Assembly (NCBI RefSeq): GCF_030272615.1
Contig: NC_081408.1
Location: forward strand, 764,416,173 to 764,480,172
Source: Cryptomeria japonica
Taxonomy: Eukaryota > Streptophyta > Pinopsida > Cupressales > Cupressaceae
Length of the DNA stretch: 64,000 nucleotides
Reading direction: 5' to 3'
Positions 44,061 through 54,827 of the stretch are shown piece by piece. Position 1 is the first letter of the stretch, and every line of letters begins with the position of its first letter. Below the pieces are notes generated by a model. The model made no database searches, was not told the origin of the DNA, and saw only the letters and a program-made list of their open reading frames with translations. Made by a program: the position numbers and the translations under genes.

Positions 44061-44819
44061 TGTAAATGATGTTCAATTTACATTCAATATGCAAGTTATA
44101 TTCTATTTGATATTATCTTGTTTTATGTATTATTGATTTAAAATATAAATCTGACTATCTTCTTTTGTATGGCAGGTGAGAGGAGCATTTATAAATTTCG
44201 ATGTCCTTTCTCACAAATGCCATTTGATAAATATATAGCAAGTTGGGTACGATCAAGCAATGCCTTGATCGGTGACCGATCAAGGCATTACTTGATCATG
44301 CCCCTTTGCTAATTATATTAATAACAAATGGTGCATATTAACAATCGATGCCAACCGGTATATGTTATACCTTAACAACCGATAACTATCGGTGTATGCT
44401 TAACCTTAACATCCCGAAGGTAATCGGTGCTTCTTTACCATGCCACCCGATATTAATCGGTGCACATATAATCCAATATCAATCGGTGTCAGTTTATATT
44501 AACACCCGATACTAATCGGTGTTTGGTTAATTCGATTAATCATTTGTTTACTATTAATTATGTTAACCGATATAAATCAGAATGCATTAGCATGATTTAG
44601 TAATCGGTGAACACAAATAATGATATAGGATGATTATCGATATTAAGCATTTGATCGAACTGAATAGATTAATTATATGCAAATGTAGAATGGTTATCAA
44701 GTGAAGGATTAATTGCTTGAAGGTTTTCATCATAATTATTGATAGGATAAATGATTGAATGAGACTTCATTTATCTCTCATTCAATCATTTATCTTACCG
44801 AAGCTATCATGCATTAACA
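44061..44819 (-). repeat. 5' LTR of family D
   Basis: On the minus strand it runs TGTTAATGCATGATAGC to ...AACATCATTTACA. It contains a 31-nt palindrome with 15-bp perfect arms (44259-44289), several CCGAT...ATCGG inverted pairs (44370-44530) and a strong hairpin near its start (44746-44794). Confidence 0.93.
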
Positions 44820-44824
44820 ATGGA

Positions 44825-45378
44825 GAGATTAAAATTCTAGAGTTATGACTATGCAGAGTGAGGATTTGGGAGCACACAACTTTTGTAAGTAAAATGTGAT
44901 CAATTTATGGCGTTCATGGAGAGAAAAAAACCTAAAGTTATGATTGCATAGTGAGGATTTGGGAGCTCACCAAAGACATGGATCGAGCTTTGTGTGTCAA
45001 GGCATCTAAAAGGTTGTGCTAAATTTGTTGTTGGACCTTGGGCATAGTCATGGACATATGATTGTGTTTGATGTTGCTCAAATGCTTAGTTGTGTCCCCA
45101 TGCTTTATATGGTGGTTGGTTCATATTTGGTTCATGATGACATTGAGAATGTGGTCTATCAGGGGGAGTTGTGTATCTTGGAACATATGCATAAGGTTGA
45201 GTCTCAACAAATGTGTCTAAAACATTTAGTGTAACAGACAATAGCTTAAGGCTTGTAGGTGTTTTTATTTGTTGATCTTGATGACATGCATATACTTTCA
45301 TTTAATCTCATATTTTAGCCTTTTTCACATTCCTTAATACCCATTTTCATGCCATATCATATCATTTTACCTCCTTTG
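44825..45378. repeat. Repeat related to 38481-38720, and spacer
   Basis: Contains diverged copies of the unit left of family D (near 44862 and 44953) and then about 130 bases of gene-free AT-rich sequence. Confidence 0.5.
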
Positions 45379-46239
45379 TGTTAAATTAGGATCAGACTGT
45401 AGCGAAATAGATAACAATAATAGATAGACAAATAAATGCACACAAAGAACACCAAACTACCTTGGGAAAACCTCCCTCTTGGAGGTGAAAAACCCAACAA
45501 CTAATCTCGGATCTTTATTATGCAATAATCAGAGGTAATTACAACATGCTTCAACACTTGAAGCAATTAACACCAATTAGTTATGCATAGAAGAACAACA
45601 TACACAATGATGTACTTATCTCTGAGAATAGAGTGGTTGTTGTCACAAGTAGGTTCGCTGTCTTAGAGATGAAGTTCACTGCCTTCAAAGGATGTTTGCT
45701 GCCCTTCAAATGATGTTCGCTGTCCTTCCAATGATGATCGTTGTCACTGGAGATCAATACACTATCCTAGGATGAGGTTAGCTGCCTTCAAGGATAGTTT
45801 GCTGCCTTTGAAGATAGTTCGCTGTCACTAAATGATGATTCACTGACTTAGAAGACAGTTCACTGTGCTGAATGTATTTGCTGATCATAGAAGATATTCA
45901 CTGTATGAATATGTTCGTTGAATTGTGTTTGTTTACAATGAGATTGACTTTACATATATATGAGACTCTAGCCTTCCAATTTACCTTAGGTCAGCTTTAC
46001 AATGAAAGCAAATTAATTGCAATACAAACCTTAAGGTTGGCGCCAATACTGAAATAGCCCCACACGTTAGAATTGACCCCAATATGGGTCAACACCAACA
46101 CGTTACAACCTTTATAGGTTATATCATGATTATTGCAAGATAGGACATGACTAAGGCCAATGGCCAATTAGTCATCCAAATGTGCTAGGTGTGCTAGGTC
46201 GGCCCTAGAAGGGCTCCGACCTAGCTACATACATCAACA
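45379..46239 (-). repeat. Solo LTR of family A
   Basis: A minus-strand 861 bp LTR (TGTTGATGTATGTAGC...CCTAATTTAACA) with perfect CTTTG target duplications (45374-45378 and 46240-46244). It has the GCTAGGTCGG/CCGACCTAGC arms (46193-46202 and 46216-46225). The CAGCGAAC-type motif is expanded to about a dozen diverged ~30 bp units (45655-45925). It was formed by recombination between the two LTRs of a full copy. Confidence 0.9.
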
Positions 46240-46472
46240 CTTTGTGCTGCATACGATTAAATATAAATAAGAAATATTTAATTTAGTTTTAAGATAAAAT
46301 AAGTGATTAATATATTAGATTGTATTTATTAGCTCATGTCATGTCCCCATCTTTGACCCAAAAAGATAACAGAGAAAGAACAATTGTGGGATCAAGATTG
46401 GTTGCTTTGGTAGCGTTTTCAAATGGTTAAAGTAATAACTTACATAGTACCAATAATAGGTGAAAGGGAAAG

Positions 46473-46937
46473 TGTTGGTGTAATTAATTATTCATGTTGG
46501 ATGTTATTACACCTTACTAAAGTTTACTTAGGATAATGCATTTCATAGTAGTTTGGGTATAAGACACTTGGGTGTTTGTGCCACATTGGAATAGTGTGTG
46601 TAGGAGAATTTCCACCTTTTATGGTGTGATTTTGTTACTTCTCTATCATATCCACGTATTGTGGAGTGATAATTCCACCTTCAGTGGGTGATCCAGCTCA
46701 TGTGGAATATTATATTGTTTCTCTTACCTACCCACACCTATTTCCTACCTACCCTTGTTTCTTATTGAGCCACATGCCATGTTTGTGTGCTCACATATCC
46801 ATATAGTTTTACTTATATATGCAGGCTCATATTCATTGTATCGAACAACTAGTTTTATCTATTGATGAGAATACAGTTTATTCTTGTCCTATATTTTGTA
46901 CTTTTCATTGAGCTCTTGATCTTGGCAAAATCTTACA
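46473..46937 (+). repeat. 5' LTR of family C
   Basis: 465 bp, TGTTGGTGTAATTAATTATT...AATCTTACA, followed by TGGTATCAGAAC, one base different from the usual primer site. Confidence 0.9.
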
Positions 46938-47259
46938 TGGTATCAGAACCATTAGAGCGTCATTGATTCACCTTTGAGAGACATTATTGCAACGTCAAGA
47001 GACAGATATGAGAAGCAACATCTTTTGGAGGTGTCTTAGACTAGATCCGACCTCACCATCACGTCCGGGTGGCCGTTTCCATGAATTTTAACTATAAATT
47101 CGCCTATATTGGGTGAGTCAATTTTGGGGCTTGGAGGGAAAAATCAACCTATTAAGCTGTACGGTATGGGTTTTCAATTTTTTTTTCAAAAAAAAAAAGA
47201 GCAAAGAAAAGAAAAATTCTATTTTTTAAGGGGGGGGGGGGAGGGGTTTAACCCCCCCC

Positions 47260-47830
47260 ACGACACCGTACTATAGAATTTATTGCTTTTGCAGAGTGGT
47301 ACTATTGGCACACATACCTCCATTGCCGACCTCCTCTCCCGTGCGTCGGTTCGTCTACGTCTCTCGGCTTCGTCTCCCAACAACTACTCCTTGCCCGTTG
47401 CTGCAGACTTTGGGCGGCTTTCCCAGCGACCACCGGTTCGTTGCCTGCCAGAGATCTCTCGGCGACCTGTCCACGTGATCATCGCTTGTTGGCGACCTTG
47501 CTGCTCCAAGTACCTGCCTTGGTTTCTTTCGGCAGTCCGACCGAGTTCTTCCGGCGGCTTGCTCACTAACTGCCGGGCCCACACCTCACCTGGACACGTG
47601 GCAAGGAATCATTCGACGATTTTGTCTACTCAATGCCCAGTTGGCCGACAACTCAATTTTGCTCTGTCATTTTCCATGGAGGACGACACATAACCGACTG
47701 TACACAACACGACATCACCACGTCATCCTTTCCGAGCGCCACGTCATTTGTATGAACTAATCTGATTCTGCCACGTCAGCAGTCCGTACTGTACAGACAC
47801 GCAGTCAGCAGGGGAGTGAAGTTTTGGCAA
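47260..47830 (+). promoter_or_regulatory. GC-rich leader of family C with ACGT-core boxes
   Basis: Contains CCACGTGATC (47471), ACACGTGGC (47594-47602), CCACGTCA at about 47718 and 47739, and CCACGTCAGC (47771). It is preceded by a G12AGGGG...C8 inverted run (47231-47267). The second copy at 22170-22830 keeps the same motifs, suggesting function as downstream promoter elements responsive to bZIP factors. Confidence 0.45.
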
Positions 47831-48409
47831 CGGCCATGCGACCGCCAAATTTAATCGCGCAGATTGCTGATGTCATCATTTTTTTGAAAATTTATAAGCC
47901 CCCTCTCATTGAGCTTTTCAGTTTTGCAGTTCAACTTTGGAAGGCCATATTTTGCTCATTTTTGCTCCTTTTTGGGTGATTTTGTTTTTTGAAATGGGCT
48001 AATTTTTCGTGTACTTTCTCGTGGTGGCATTATTTTATGATTTTGATGGACATATTTTTCAGAATTCTCAGTTTTTGGTGATTGTACGTGTCCAATCCTC
48101 GTTTCTGCAACTTCCCGGATTCCGTTTGGGCTCATATGAACTCCTTTTCAGGTGCTGTTTTTTTGAAAGTGCATAATTTTTCTACTTTCATAATCTGTCA
48201 TTTTGCAGTGATTTTGAGTAGAAATTGTACTTTCAACATATGGTCTTTTTTGGTCAATTTGGCCCTTGTATTGCATAGATCTATCTTGCTGGTCTTTTGC
48301 ATTATAGTTGTTAGCCTATTGGGGCAGTTGTAAAACAAAATCAGAAGTCCACCTTGCCATTGTTTGCAAGTGGCCTTTTGTGCTCTTATGTTTTTTCCAT
48401 TTTGCTGCT

Positions 48410-49490
48410 ATGGGTTCTCCTAAGTTTCCTCTCTTAACTCCTCATAATTATGCTACTTGGAAAATTGATGCATGGAGTAAACTTATGGAAAAAGGACTAA
48501 CTCGTTATATTGATGGAACTATTGTTGCTCCCACTTATCCTAAGGCTAATCCTGTTTCTCACTTGGATTGACTCACTAAAAATATCATTGCAATTGGTAC
48601 CTTAAGAAAGTATGTATCAAAGGATCTCATTTTTCATATTGAGAAATGTACTCTAATTAAGGATGCTTGGCAAAAGTTTCAAGACTTGTATGGTCAAGTT
48701 GATGAGATTAGGGGATATCAGATTGATAGTGATCTCACTATGTTAGATCCCAAGAACTTTGATACTATACAAGAATATGTCACTAAGGCAAAAGAGTTGA
48801 GGGCACAACTCAAAGATTGTGGCATTGATAAGAAGGATTCTCAATTCATCTTCAATTTGATGGGCAAACTTCCACACGAATATGCAACATTTGTTTGTAG
48901 TTTCCAAACCTATAGGATGACAATGAGTTCAAGCTACACAATGCCTACATTTGATGCTTTCATCCAAATGTTGATGATGGAACAAAGTAAGTTGATAAGC
49001 ATGGGCATTCTTAAGACTTCTAAGTCTCAAGCATTAGTGGCAAATCAAGGGAACAAAGGAAATCAAGGAAAGGACAACTCAAACAAGAAGAAATTGCAAT
49101 CAAAGCCTAAGGACAAGCATCACCTTCTTCACAAGGAGATTCATCCTCTTCTAAGAAGGACAATTCACCAAAAAGGGAGAGACCTACTTGTGCCTATTGT
49201 AAAAAGGTTGGTCATGAGGAGCGTCATTGCCATTCTAAGAAGTTTGATGAGCTCACACATATCTTCAAAAAGCACAACATTGATTTGCCTAATGCCTACA
49301 AGAAGGATGATTCATCAACTTCCACTTCCTCACAATCAAAGGGGAAAGGGAAAGCATTCATGGCCTCAACAAGCGGGAAGACTCACTCTTTTGGGACAAG
49401 AAAAGGAAAAGCTCTTTGTGCTACTACAAGTCATGATCGGGGAGATGACTTCTAGATTGAGGGGCTTCTCATCATATGGCATCTTTGCAG
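48410..49490 (+). pseudogene. Family C gag
   Basis: Starts at ATG 48410 (MGSPKFPLLTPHNYATWKID), UBN2-type. A TGA at 48569-48571 falls where the nested copy has Trp. It then continues in frame: LRKYVSKDLIFHIEKCTLIK, LYGQVDEIRGYQIDSDLTML, FNLMGKLPHEYATFVCSFQT. Near 49115 an indel changes frame; in the shifted frame a good zinc knuckle CAYCKKVGHEERHC (about 49189-49230) and FDELTHIFKKHNIDLPNAYK follow. The rest leads to the protease. Confidence 0.85.
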
Positions 49491-50693
49491 TCTATGTTCT
49501 CTTCATTTGAGCCTTGCACCATGCCGCAGATTTTGATGGGTAATCATACATACATGGATGTGATTGGGAAAATAACTATTGCCATTGGGGATAACTCCTT
49601 CAATGATGTGTTGTGTGTACCCCACTTGACAAACAATCTTCTTTCCATCTATCAAATCACACATGGGGTAACTAAGAGAATTGTGGAGTTCACACCCGAG
49701 TCAGTTTTCATTAGAGACTTGGAGACTAGAGCTATCATTGCGAATGGGGTGGTGGATCATGCATCTCGGTTATATTCCTTTTCAGATTTTGTTGATGAGG
49801 ATGATTTCACATATGATTATTCTACACATGATGATCACACTTCTTGTGATGATTCAGATTTTGAGAACTTTGGGTACTTGAACTTGGGGATTCTCACATG
49901 TGACCCCGTTCTTGAGCCTTGTGCTTCATCTTCTATTGATATCACATCACCTATTGCACCTGATGATGCAGATAGTGCGACAATTTTGCCTTTTTGTGAT
50001 TCAGTGCAACAGGATATACCTTGTCTTCCAGCTTCAGTTTCATGTGATGATTACTTGACAGACATTGCAGGTTTATTTGTGGAATCCTACATTGCAGATT
50101 TGGGAGACATCATTGATGATATTCATTTTCTCTTTGATGAAGATGATCCTTCTTTGATTGTTGCGAGGGAACACTCTGACCCTCTTGTTCATTCTCTACA
50201 TGATCATTCTTTCGAGGTTGACATGATTGTGGATTCTTATGTATATCAGTTGGAGGAGGTCTCTTTATCTTTAGAGGATACATGTGAGTCTTTGGATCAT
50301 GTTCTACATTTATCTCCACTAGATCTTGGAGTGCCTTTTTCAACAGTGTGGAGCAGTTCACCACCTTTGGAGGGGGTAACCTTCATCATCGACATGGGGA
50401 CACTTGAGCAGTTTTCAGAGACTTCATTCATCATGAGTTTTTTTCCTACATCTTCCCTTCATGATTGGGGAGACTTTATGGATACACCTTTGGTTTTGTT
50501 TCTTCCTAAGGGGAGGAATGTTGTTCGACGTTCATGGATCAGTTTCTTCATACATCATCGAGCTTCTATCATTGGTGCAGATTCTACATTAAGGGGGGGC
50601 TACCTAGCTTCTCTTCTTCTCTCATATGGGGGGACTTTTTCCTTGCATGGGGTTTTGTTCTTCACATACTTCTATGAGAGTTCTCTTGTATAG
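49476..50693 (+). CDS. Protease/pre-integrase fragment fused to an acidic ORF
   Basis: An uninterrupted 405-residue frame. Residues ~1-105 are the rest of a Copia protease and the start of the pre-integrase domain (MASLQSMFSSFEPC, GKITIAIGDNSFNDVLCVPH, LTNNLLSIYQIT, ESVFIRDLETRAIIANG). The D-S-G site upstream is out of frame or damaged. From ~106 the sequence departs from Copia: ~230 residues rich in Asp, Ser, Leu and Ile (FVDEDDFTYDY, SYIADLGDIIDDIHFLFDED, LHDHSFEVDMIVDSYVYQLE). No integrase zinc ligands or RT boxes occur. The last ~70 residues cover G-runs and are probably 3' non-coding. Function unknown. Confidence 0.6.
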   Translation: MASLQSMFSSFEPCTMPQILMGNHTYMDVIGKITIAIGDNSFNDVLCVPHLTNNLLSIYQITHGVTKRIVEFTPESVFIRDLETRAIIANGVVDHASRLYSFSDFVDEDDFTYDYSTHDDHTSCDDSDFENFGYLNLGILTCDPVLEPCASSSIDITSPIAPDDADSATILPFCDSVQQDIPCLPASVSCDDYLTDIAGLFVESYIADLGDIIDDIHFLFDEDDPSLIVAREHSDPLVHSLHDHSFEVDMIVDSYVYQLEEVSLSLEDTCESLDHVLHLSPLDLGVPFSTVWSSSPPLEGVTFIIDMGTLEQFSETSFIMSFFPTSSLHDWGDFMDTPLVLFLPKGRNVVRRSWISFFIHHRASIIGADSTLRGGYLASLLLSYGGTFSLHGVLFFTYFYESSLV

Positions 50694-50919
50694 TTTTCAT
50701 CTCTCTTTTGGGGGAGAGTTTTTTCCCATTGGGTTTTTCTCTCTTTCCCCGCTTTGTGAGAGATTTCATTGCATTGGTTTGCATGCATTTACATTTTTAC
50801 ATGGGTACCTAACATGGCCTAGTAGCCGAGACCCATCTTGCATTGCTTAGTTGCATTGTAGACTTAAGTGCATTCCCCTAAGTTGCACTTAAGGGGGGGC
50901 GGCGGGTGTGGGGCGGGGG
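50694..50919 (+). promoter_or_regulatory. 3' segment and G-rich polypurine tract of family C
   Basis: Short inverted pieces such as CTCTC...GAGAG lead into AAGGGGGGGCGGCGGGTGTG and GGGCGGGGGG directly before the LTR. This is an unusually long G-rich tract, probably an expanded polypurine primer. The first LTR base is G instead of T. Confidence 0.5.
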
Positions 50920-51397
50920 GGTTGGTGTAATTAATTATTCATGTTGGATGTTATTACACCTTACTTAAGTTTACTTAGGATAATGCATTTCATAGTAGTT
51001 TGGGTATGAAACATTTAGGTGTTTGTGCTACATTGGAATAGTGTGTGCAGGAGAATTTCCATCTTTTATGGTATGATCTTGTTACTACTCTATCGTATCC
51101 ACTTATTGTGAAGTGATAATTCCACCTTCGGTGGGTTATCCAGCTCATGTGGAATATTATATTGTTTCTCCTACCCACCCACACCTATTTCCTACCTACC
51201 CTTGTTTCTTATTGAGCTACATGTCATGTTTGTGTGCTTACATATCCATATAGTCTTGCCTATATATGCAGGCTCATATTCATTGTGTTGAACAACTATT
51301 TTTATCTATTGATGAGAATATAGTTTATTCTTGTCCTATATTTTGTCTCTCTATTTTGTACTTTTCATTGAGCTCTTGATCTTGGTAAAATCTCACA
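50920..51397 (+). repeat. 3' LTR of family C
   Basis: 478 bp; compared with the 5' LTR it has extra TCTCTATTTTG near the end and scattered changes. Its second half was later copied downstream. Confidence 0.9.
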
Positions 51398-51962
51398 GAA
51401 AGTTTAAAATATCTTATCCAGTTAACATCCACATGCAATCTTTCGAACATACATGTCTGCTAAACATTTTCATATCATTTGTAGATACATTGGAATAGTG
51501 TGTGTAGGAGAATTTCCACCTTTTATGGTATGATCTTGTTACTACTCTATCATATCCACTTATTGTGAAGTGATAATTCCACCTTCGGTGGGTTATCCAG
51601 TTCATGTGGAATATTATATTGTTTCTCCTACCCACCCACACCTATTTCCTACCTACCCTTGTTTCTTATTGAGCCACATGTCATGTTTGTGTGCTTACAT
51701 ATCCATATAGTCTTGCTTATATATGCAGGCTCATATTCATTGTGTTGAACAACTATTTTTATCTATTGATGAGAATATAGTTTATTCTTGTCCTATATTT
51801 TGTCTCTCTATTTTGTACTTTTCATTGAGCTCTTGATCTTGGTAAAATCTCACAGAAAGTTTAAAATATCTTATCCAGTTAACATCCATATGCAATCTTT
51901 TGAGAAGCGATAGAAAGTAGGAACATACATGTCTGCTAAACATTTTCATATCATTTGTAGAT
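51030..51962 (+). repeat. ~457 bp tandem duplication across the LTR boundary
   Basis: The segment from ACATTGGAATAGTGTGTG (51030) to GTAGAT (51486) repeats from 51487 to 51962. Each copy contains the right part of the family C LTR, the GAAAG target site and about 85-105 bases of the host Gypsy LTR. The junction shows ACAT microhomology. The first copy lacks about 20 bases (TGAGAAGCGATAGAAAGTAG) near 51442. Confidence 0.88.
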
Positions 51963-52540
51963 ACATAAATGCACTCTTTCCCACTCCATTCAGGATTATG
52001 CAGTGGCAAGCAATAATAATGCAAATCAAGGATGACACTAAGAGATGGTAAAAATTGAAGATATACATTGTTGATTTTTCTATATAAATTGGAAATACCA
52101 ACAACGGTACCTATACATTGCGTAATCAGATTGACATATCAGAGACATCACCATTAATTATTGTTGTAAGTATATCCGTTTAGATTAGGGACAATAACAT
52201 ATCACAACATAGTGGAGTGCAGATCAAATGTCCTCCTTGCATCAACCATATCAGGGACACTTCAGTAATACACTGTCACTATATTGATTGTACAATTCGG
52301 TATTAGATATAGAGATCAAGATCATCTTACATACATTCAATTGTTGAATCAGAGATTGCGGAGATATTTGTTCTTATATCATCATATTATAAGTTATAAC
52401 AATGTGAATTATAATCTATCATTTGTGTATTAATATCATTTATCATCATTTTTTAAGATTTATTTTGTTAAAGAAGTCCCTTGCAATTGATTTACAAATT
52501 AATTGTTCCCTTCTTCCTAAAGTACTGGGACAAGGGGACA
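51963..52540 (+). repeat. Right part of the Gypsy 5' LTR
   Basis: AAATGCACTCTTTCCCACTC through to ACAAGGGGACA, matching the 3' LTR pieces at 56365 onward and 56935-57194. A primer site TGGTATCAGAGC is at 52547-52558. Confidence 0.8.
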
Positions 52541-52610
52541 TTTTAGTGGTATCAGAGCTATTTTCTAGCCATTTTGTGAAATCTAGTTAATTCCAAGAAG
52601 AGGAAATAAA

Positions 52611-53760
52611 ATGAGTGATCAACTAAGCAATAAATTAAGGGCTTTTATGGAACAAACAACTCAGACTACCCAAGCCTTCTCTGAACAAAATCAGAAGACA
52701 AATCAACTACTTATGCAAACTCTTCAAACCATAAATAATAACTAGCCTAGGGCCAATCAAAGTAAGGGGGGGGGGTGGGGGGAGCTCATTCAAACCATCT
52801 GGAAACAACAACCAAATAAGAAGTTCCAAACCAACAAGACCATCATTCCTACCCAATGAGATTCATGAGGAAGAGGGAGAAGAAGAAAATGGACCCCCTC
52901 CTAATAATGTGGATGAGATCTTGGGGACTTATTCTAGGTTGGACCACGAATTAAGAAGTCACGTATCTTTCAAAGGCTATTGTGATGCCAAAATGGAAGC
53001 CAATCCTTGCACAAAAAGGAGGAAGCAATCTGATAAGGATCTTAAAAGAGAGAATCAACAAAATTACCTTGCCTAACTTCGATGGAACTAGAAAAACTTC
53101 CGCACGCTCATGGGTTCAAAAGTTAGATACTTACCTATCCTTAAGTCCTATGATAGAAGAGAATGCAATCAAGTTTGGGGTGTTGCATTTAATAGGGACA
53201 ACTCACGAATGGTGGCATCATGGTCTTGTCACCCAAGACCATCAACAAGTATCCACTTATGATGAGTTCATGCACAAACCCATCAGAAGATTTGACAAAA
53301 AACATCCATAATGGTATTTTAAAGAATTAACTCAACTTAAACAACAATGGACAATAGAGGAGTTTGCCTTCAATTTCCAAAAATTAGTTGTCAAGGTGCC
53401 AAAAATTTCTCAAGAAAGACTCATTGACCTCTTTCTGGAAGGATTAAAAGAATCAACCCGCAATATAGTAAGTGCCATGGACCCCACAAGCTTAGAGGAA
53501 GCAATCCTAAAGGCTATGAAATTTCATAATCACCCATCCAAAGATAAGTCCAAAACTTTAACATCAAACACAGACTCCAAAAATCCTCATAAAGATGAGG
53601 AACATAAGAAGGAATTCCAAGGAAAAACTTTCTTTTATTGTAATGACAAATGGGAACATGGACATGTATGCCAAGATGGAAATGGCCAAAAATGATGAGA
53701 TGATCAAAGAAAGAGGAGTTTTTACTTTAAGTGCAAGGAACCATGGGAACGTAGGGAATT
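52611..53760 (+). pseudogene. Gypsy gag
   Basis: ATG at 52611 (MSDQLSNKLRAFMEQTTQTT), a TAG at about 52743, a G-run tract (52767-52781) and a frame change, then 52982-53695. That part holds the retrotransposon gag domain: ITLPNFDGTRKTSARSWVQK, LDTYLSLSPMIEENAIKFGV, EWWHHGL, an in-frame TAA at 53309-53311, WYFKELTQLKQQWTIEEFAF, and ERLIDLFLEGLKESTRNIVS. The zinc finger FFYCNDKWEHGHVC has lost its first Cys (Phe). Gag assembles the particle. No protease or RT follows, so the element is non-autonomous. Confidence 0.8.
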
Positions 53761-54827
53761 CGAGTCCATATGATTGAAGCATCTGTTGATGAAGAAGCAA
53801 GGGAGAATATAGATAAGAAAGCAAAGTATGAAGAAGGAGATATTAAGAACCTGTAATCAAAAGAAGAAGAGACTTCAAGATGGAGCTTCATGGAGGAATT
53901 GATACCGTAGTATCTCCTATTCGAAAGAAAGGGAAGGAAGATACTTACTCAAGAATTCTGAGCAGACTTATGGTATGATTTTGATATTAACATATTAAGG
54001 ATAATATACATTAATCCTAATCTAACAATATAGGTCTCCAAATGTATGCTTCATGTTTGTACAAGTGTATACTTTGCGTATGCTCGATGTCTTCATGCAT
54101 TCATATTTATACTTCGTGTTCTCACATGCATGCTAAATACTATGTAATCCTCTTTACGAGAGAGGGCTTGGAGAGTAAGAGATGGGTCACAAGGGGTTCG
54201 TAAGTAACCTAAAAGCATGTACTTACAATTGAGGAGTCAAGTAACCCCTTACGGCTTGGCCTCGATCATGCAAGAGGGAATGCATAAAGATCGATTACGG
54301 CTTGGCCTCGATCATGCAAGAGGGAATGCATAAAGATCAATTGTATAAAACCATCTTGTGTTGTGGGCTTGAGATGCAGCGAAGAGGTTGCAAGGGGCTC
54401 GTAAGTGACCTTGAAATGAATCCTTACAATTGAAGATTCAAGTAACCAGGTTACATTCTCCCCCCAACTTCACAAGATGGCAAGCGCTTTTAGGGAGATG
54501 AGGCCTTAATGGGACAGTGAGTAGGAGCCTCCAAGTTGAGCAAGGGGGTTAGAAGCAACCTCCCTTGGGCTTAGTGTAGAAATGGCTCCAAGCAATCCCA
54601 TCTCGTCTCTTCTTCCCAAACTCTAACATGCTTGTATTATGTATGATGTAGTTGCTTAATCCTTACAATGGGACATGTATATATGTATATTTGCATGTGT
54701 GGTTCATAATGTAATTACAGGTTATCCTTACAATTTTTTACTCATATAAGTACAAGGGTTCAAAGTCAAAACCCTCATGAAAAAATTTAAGAATTCTTGT
54801 GGGCAAGCATCTTCAAGGAGGGGAGAC
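53761..54827 (+). other. Gypsy 3' non-coding segment
   Basis: No pol homology. A 46 bp direct duplication (ACGGCTTGGCCTCGATCATG at 54251 and 54297) and repeated AAGGGGYTCGTAAGT phrases are seen. It ends in the polypurine tract CAAGGAGGGGAGAC. Confidence 0.6.

Larger units (their letters stand above)
38721..44819 (-). mobile_element. Copia retrotransposon, family D, near complete but inactivated
   Basis: LTRs of 768 and 759 bp, perfect ATGGA target duplications (38716-38720 and 44820-44824), a primer site, full gag-PR-IN-RT-RH order on the minus strand and a hairpin-rich 3' segment. By eye the LTRs differ at about 30 of some 755 positions, mostly C/T and G/A. The polyprotein carries four in-frame stops, two frameshifts and altered catalytic residues in protease, integrase and RT. 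Confidence 0.95.
46473..51397 (+). mobile_element. Copia-derived element, family C, without IN/RT/RH
   Basis: LTRs 46473-46937 and 50920-51397, perfect GAAAG duplications (46468-46472 and 51398-51402), primer site at 46938. Interior: GC-rich leader, gag, protease/pre-integrase segment, then an acidic ORF where integrase, RT and RNase H would be. The empty target survives in the paralogous Gypsy LTR at about 54940-54990, which confirms both ends. Confidence 0.92.

Noticed and set aside
47283-47693. 136-residue frame in the family C leader
   Set aside because: Not conserved in frame in the other copy at 22170-22760; lies between the primer site and gag.
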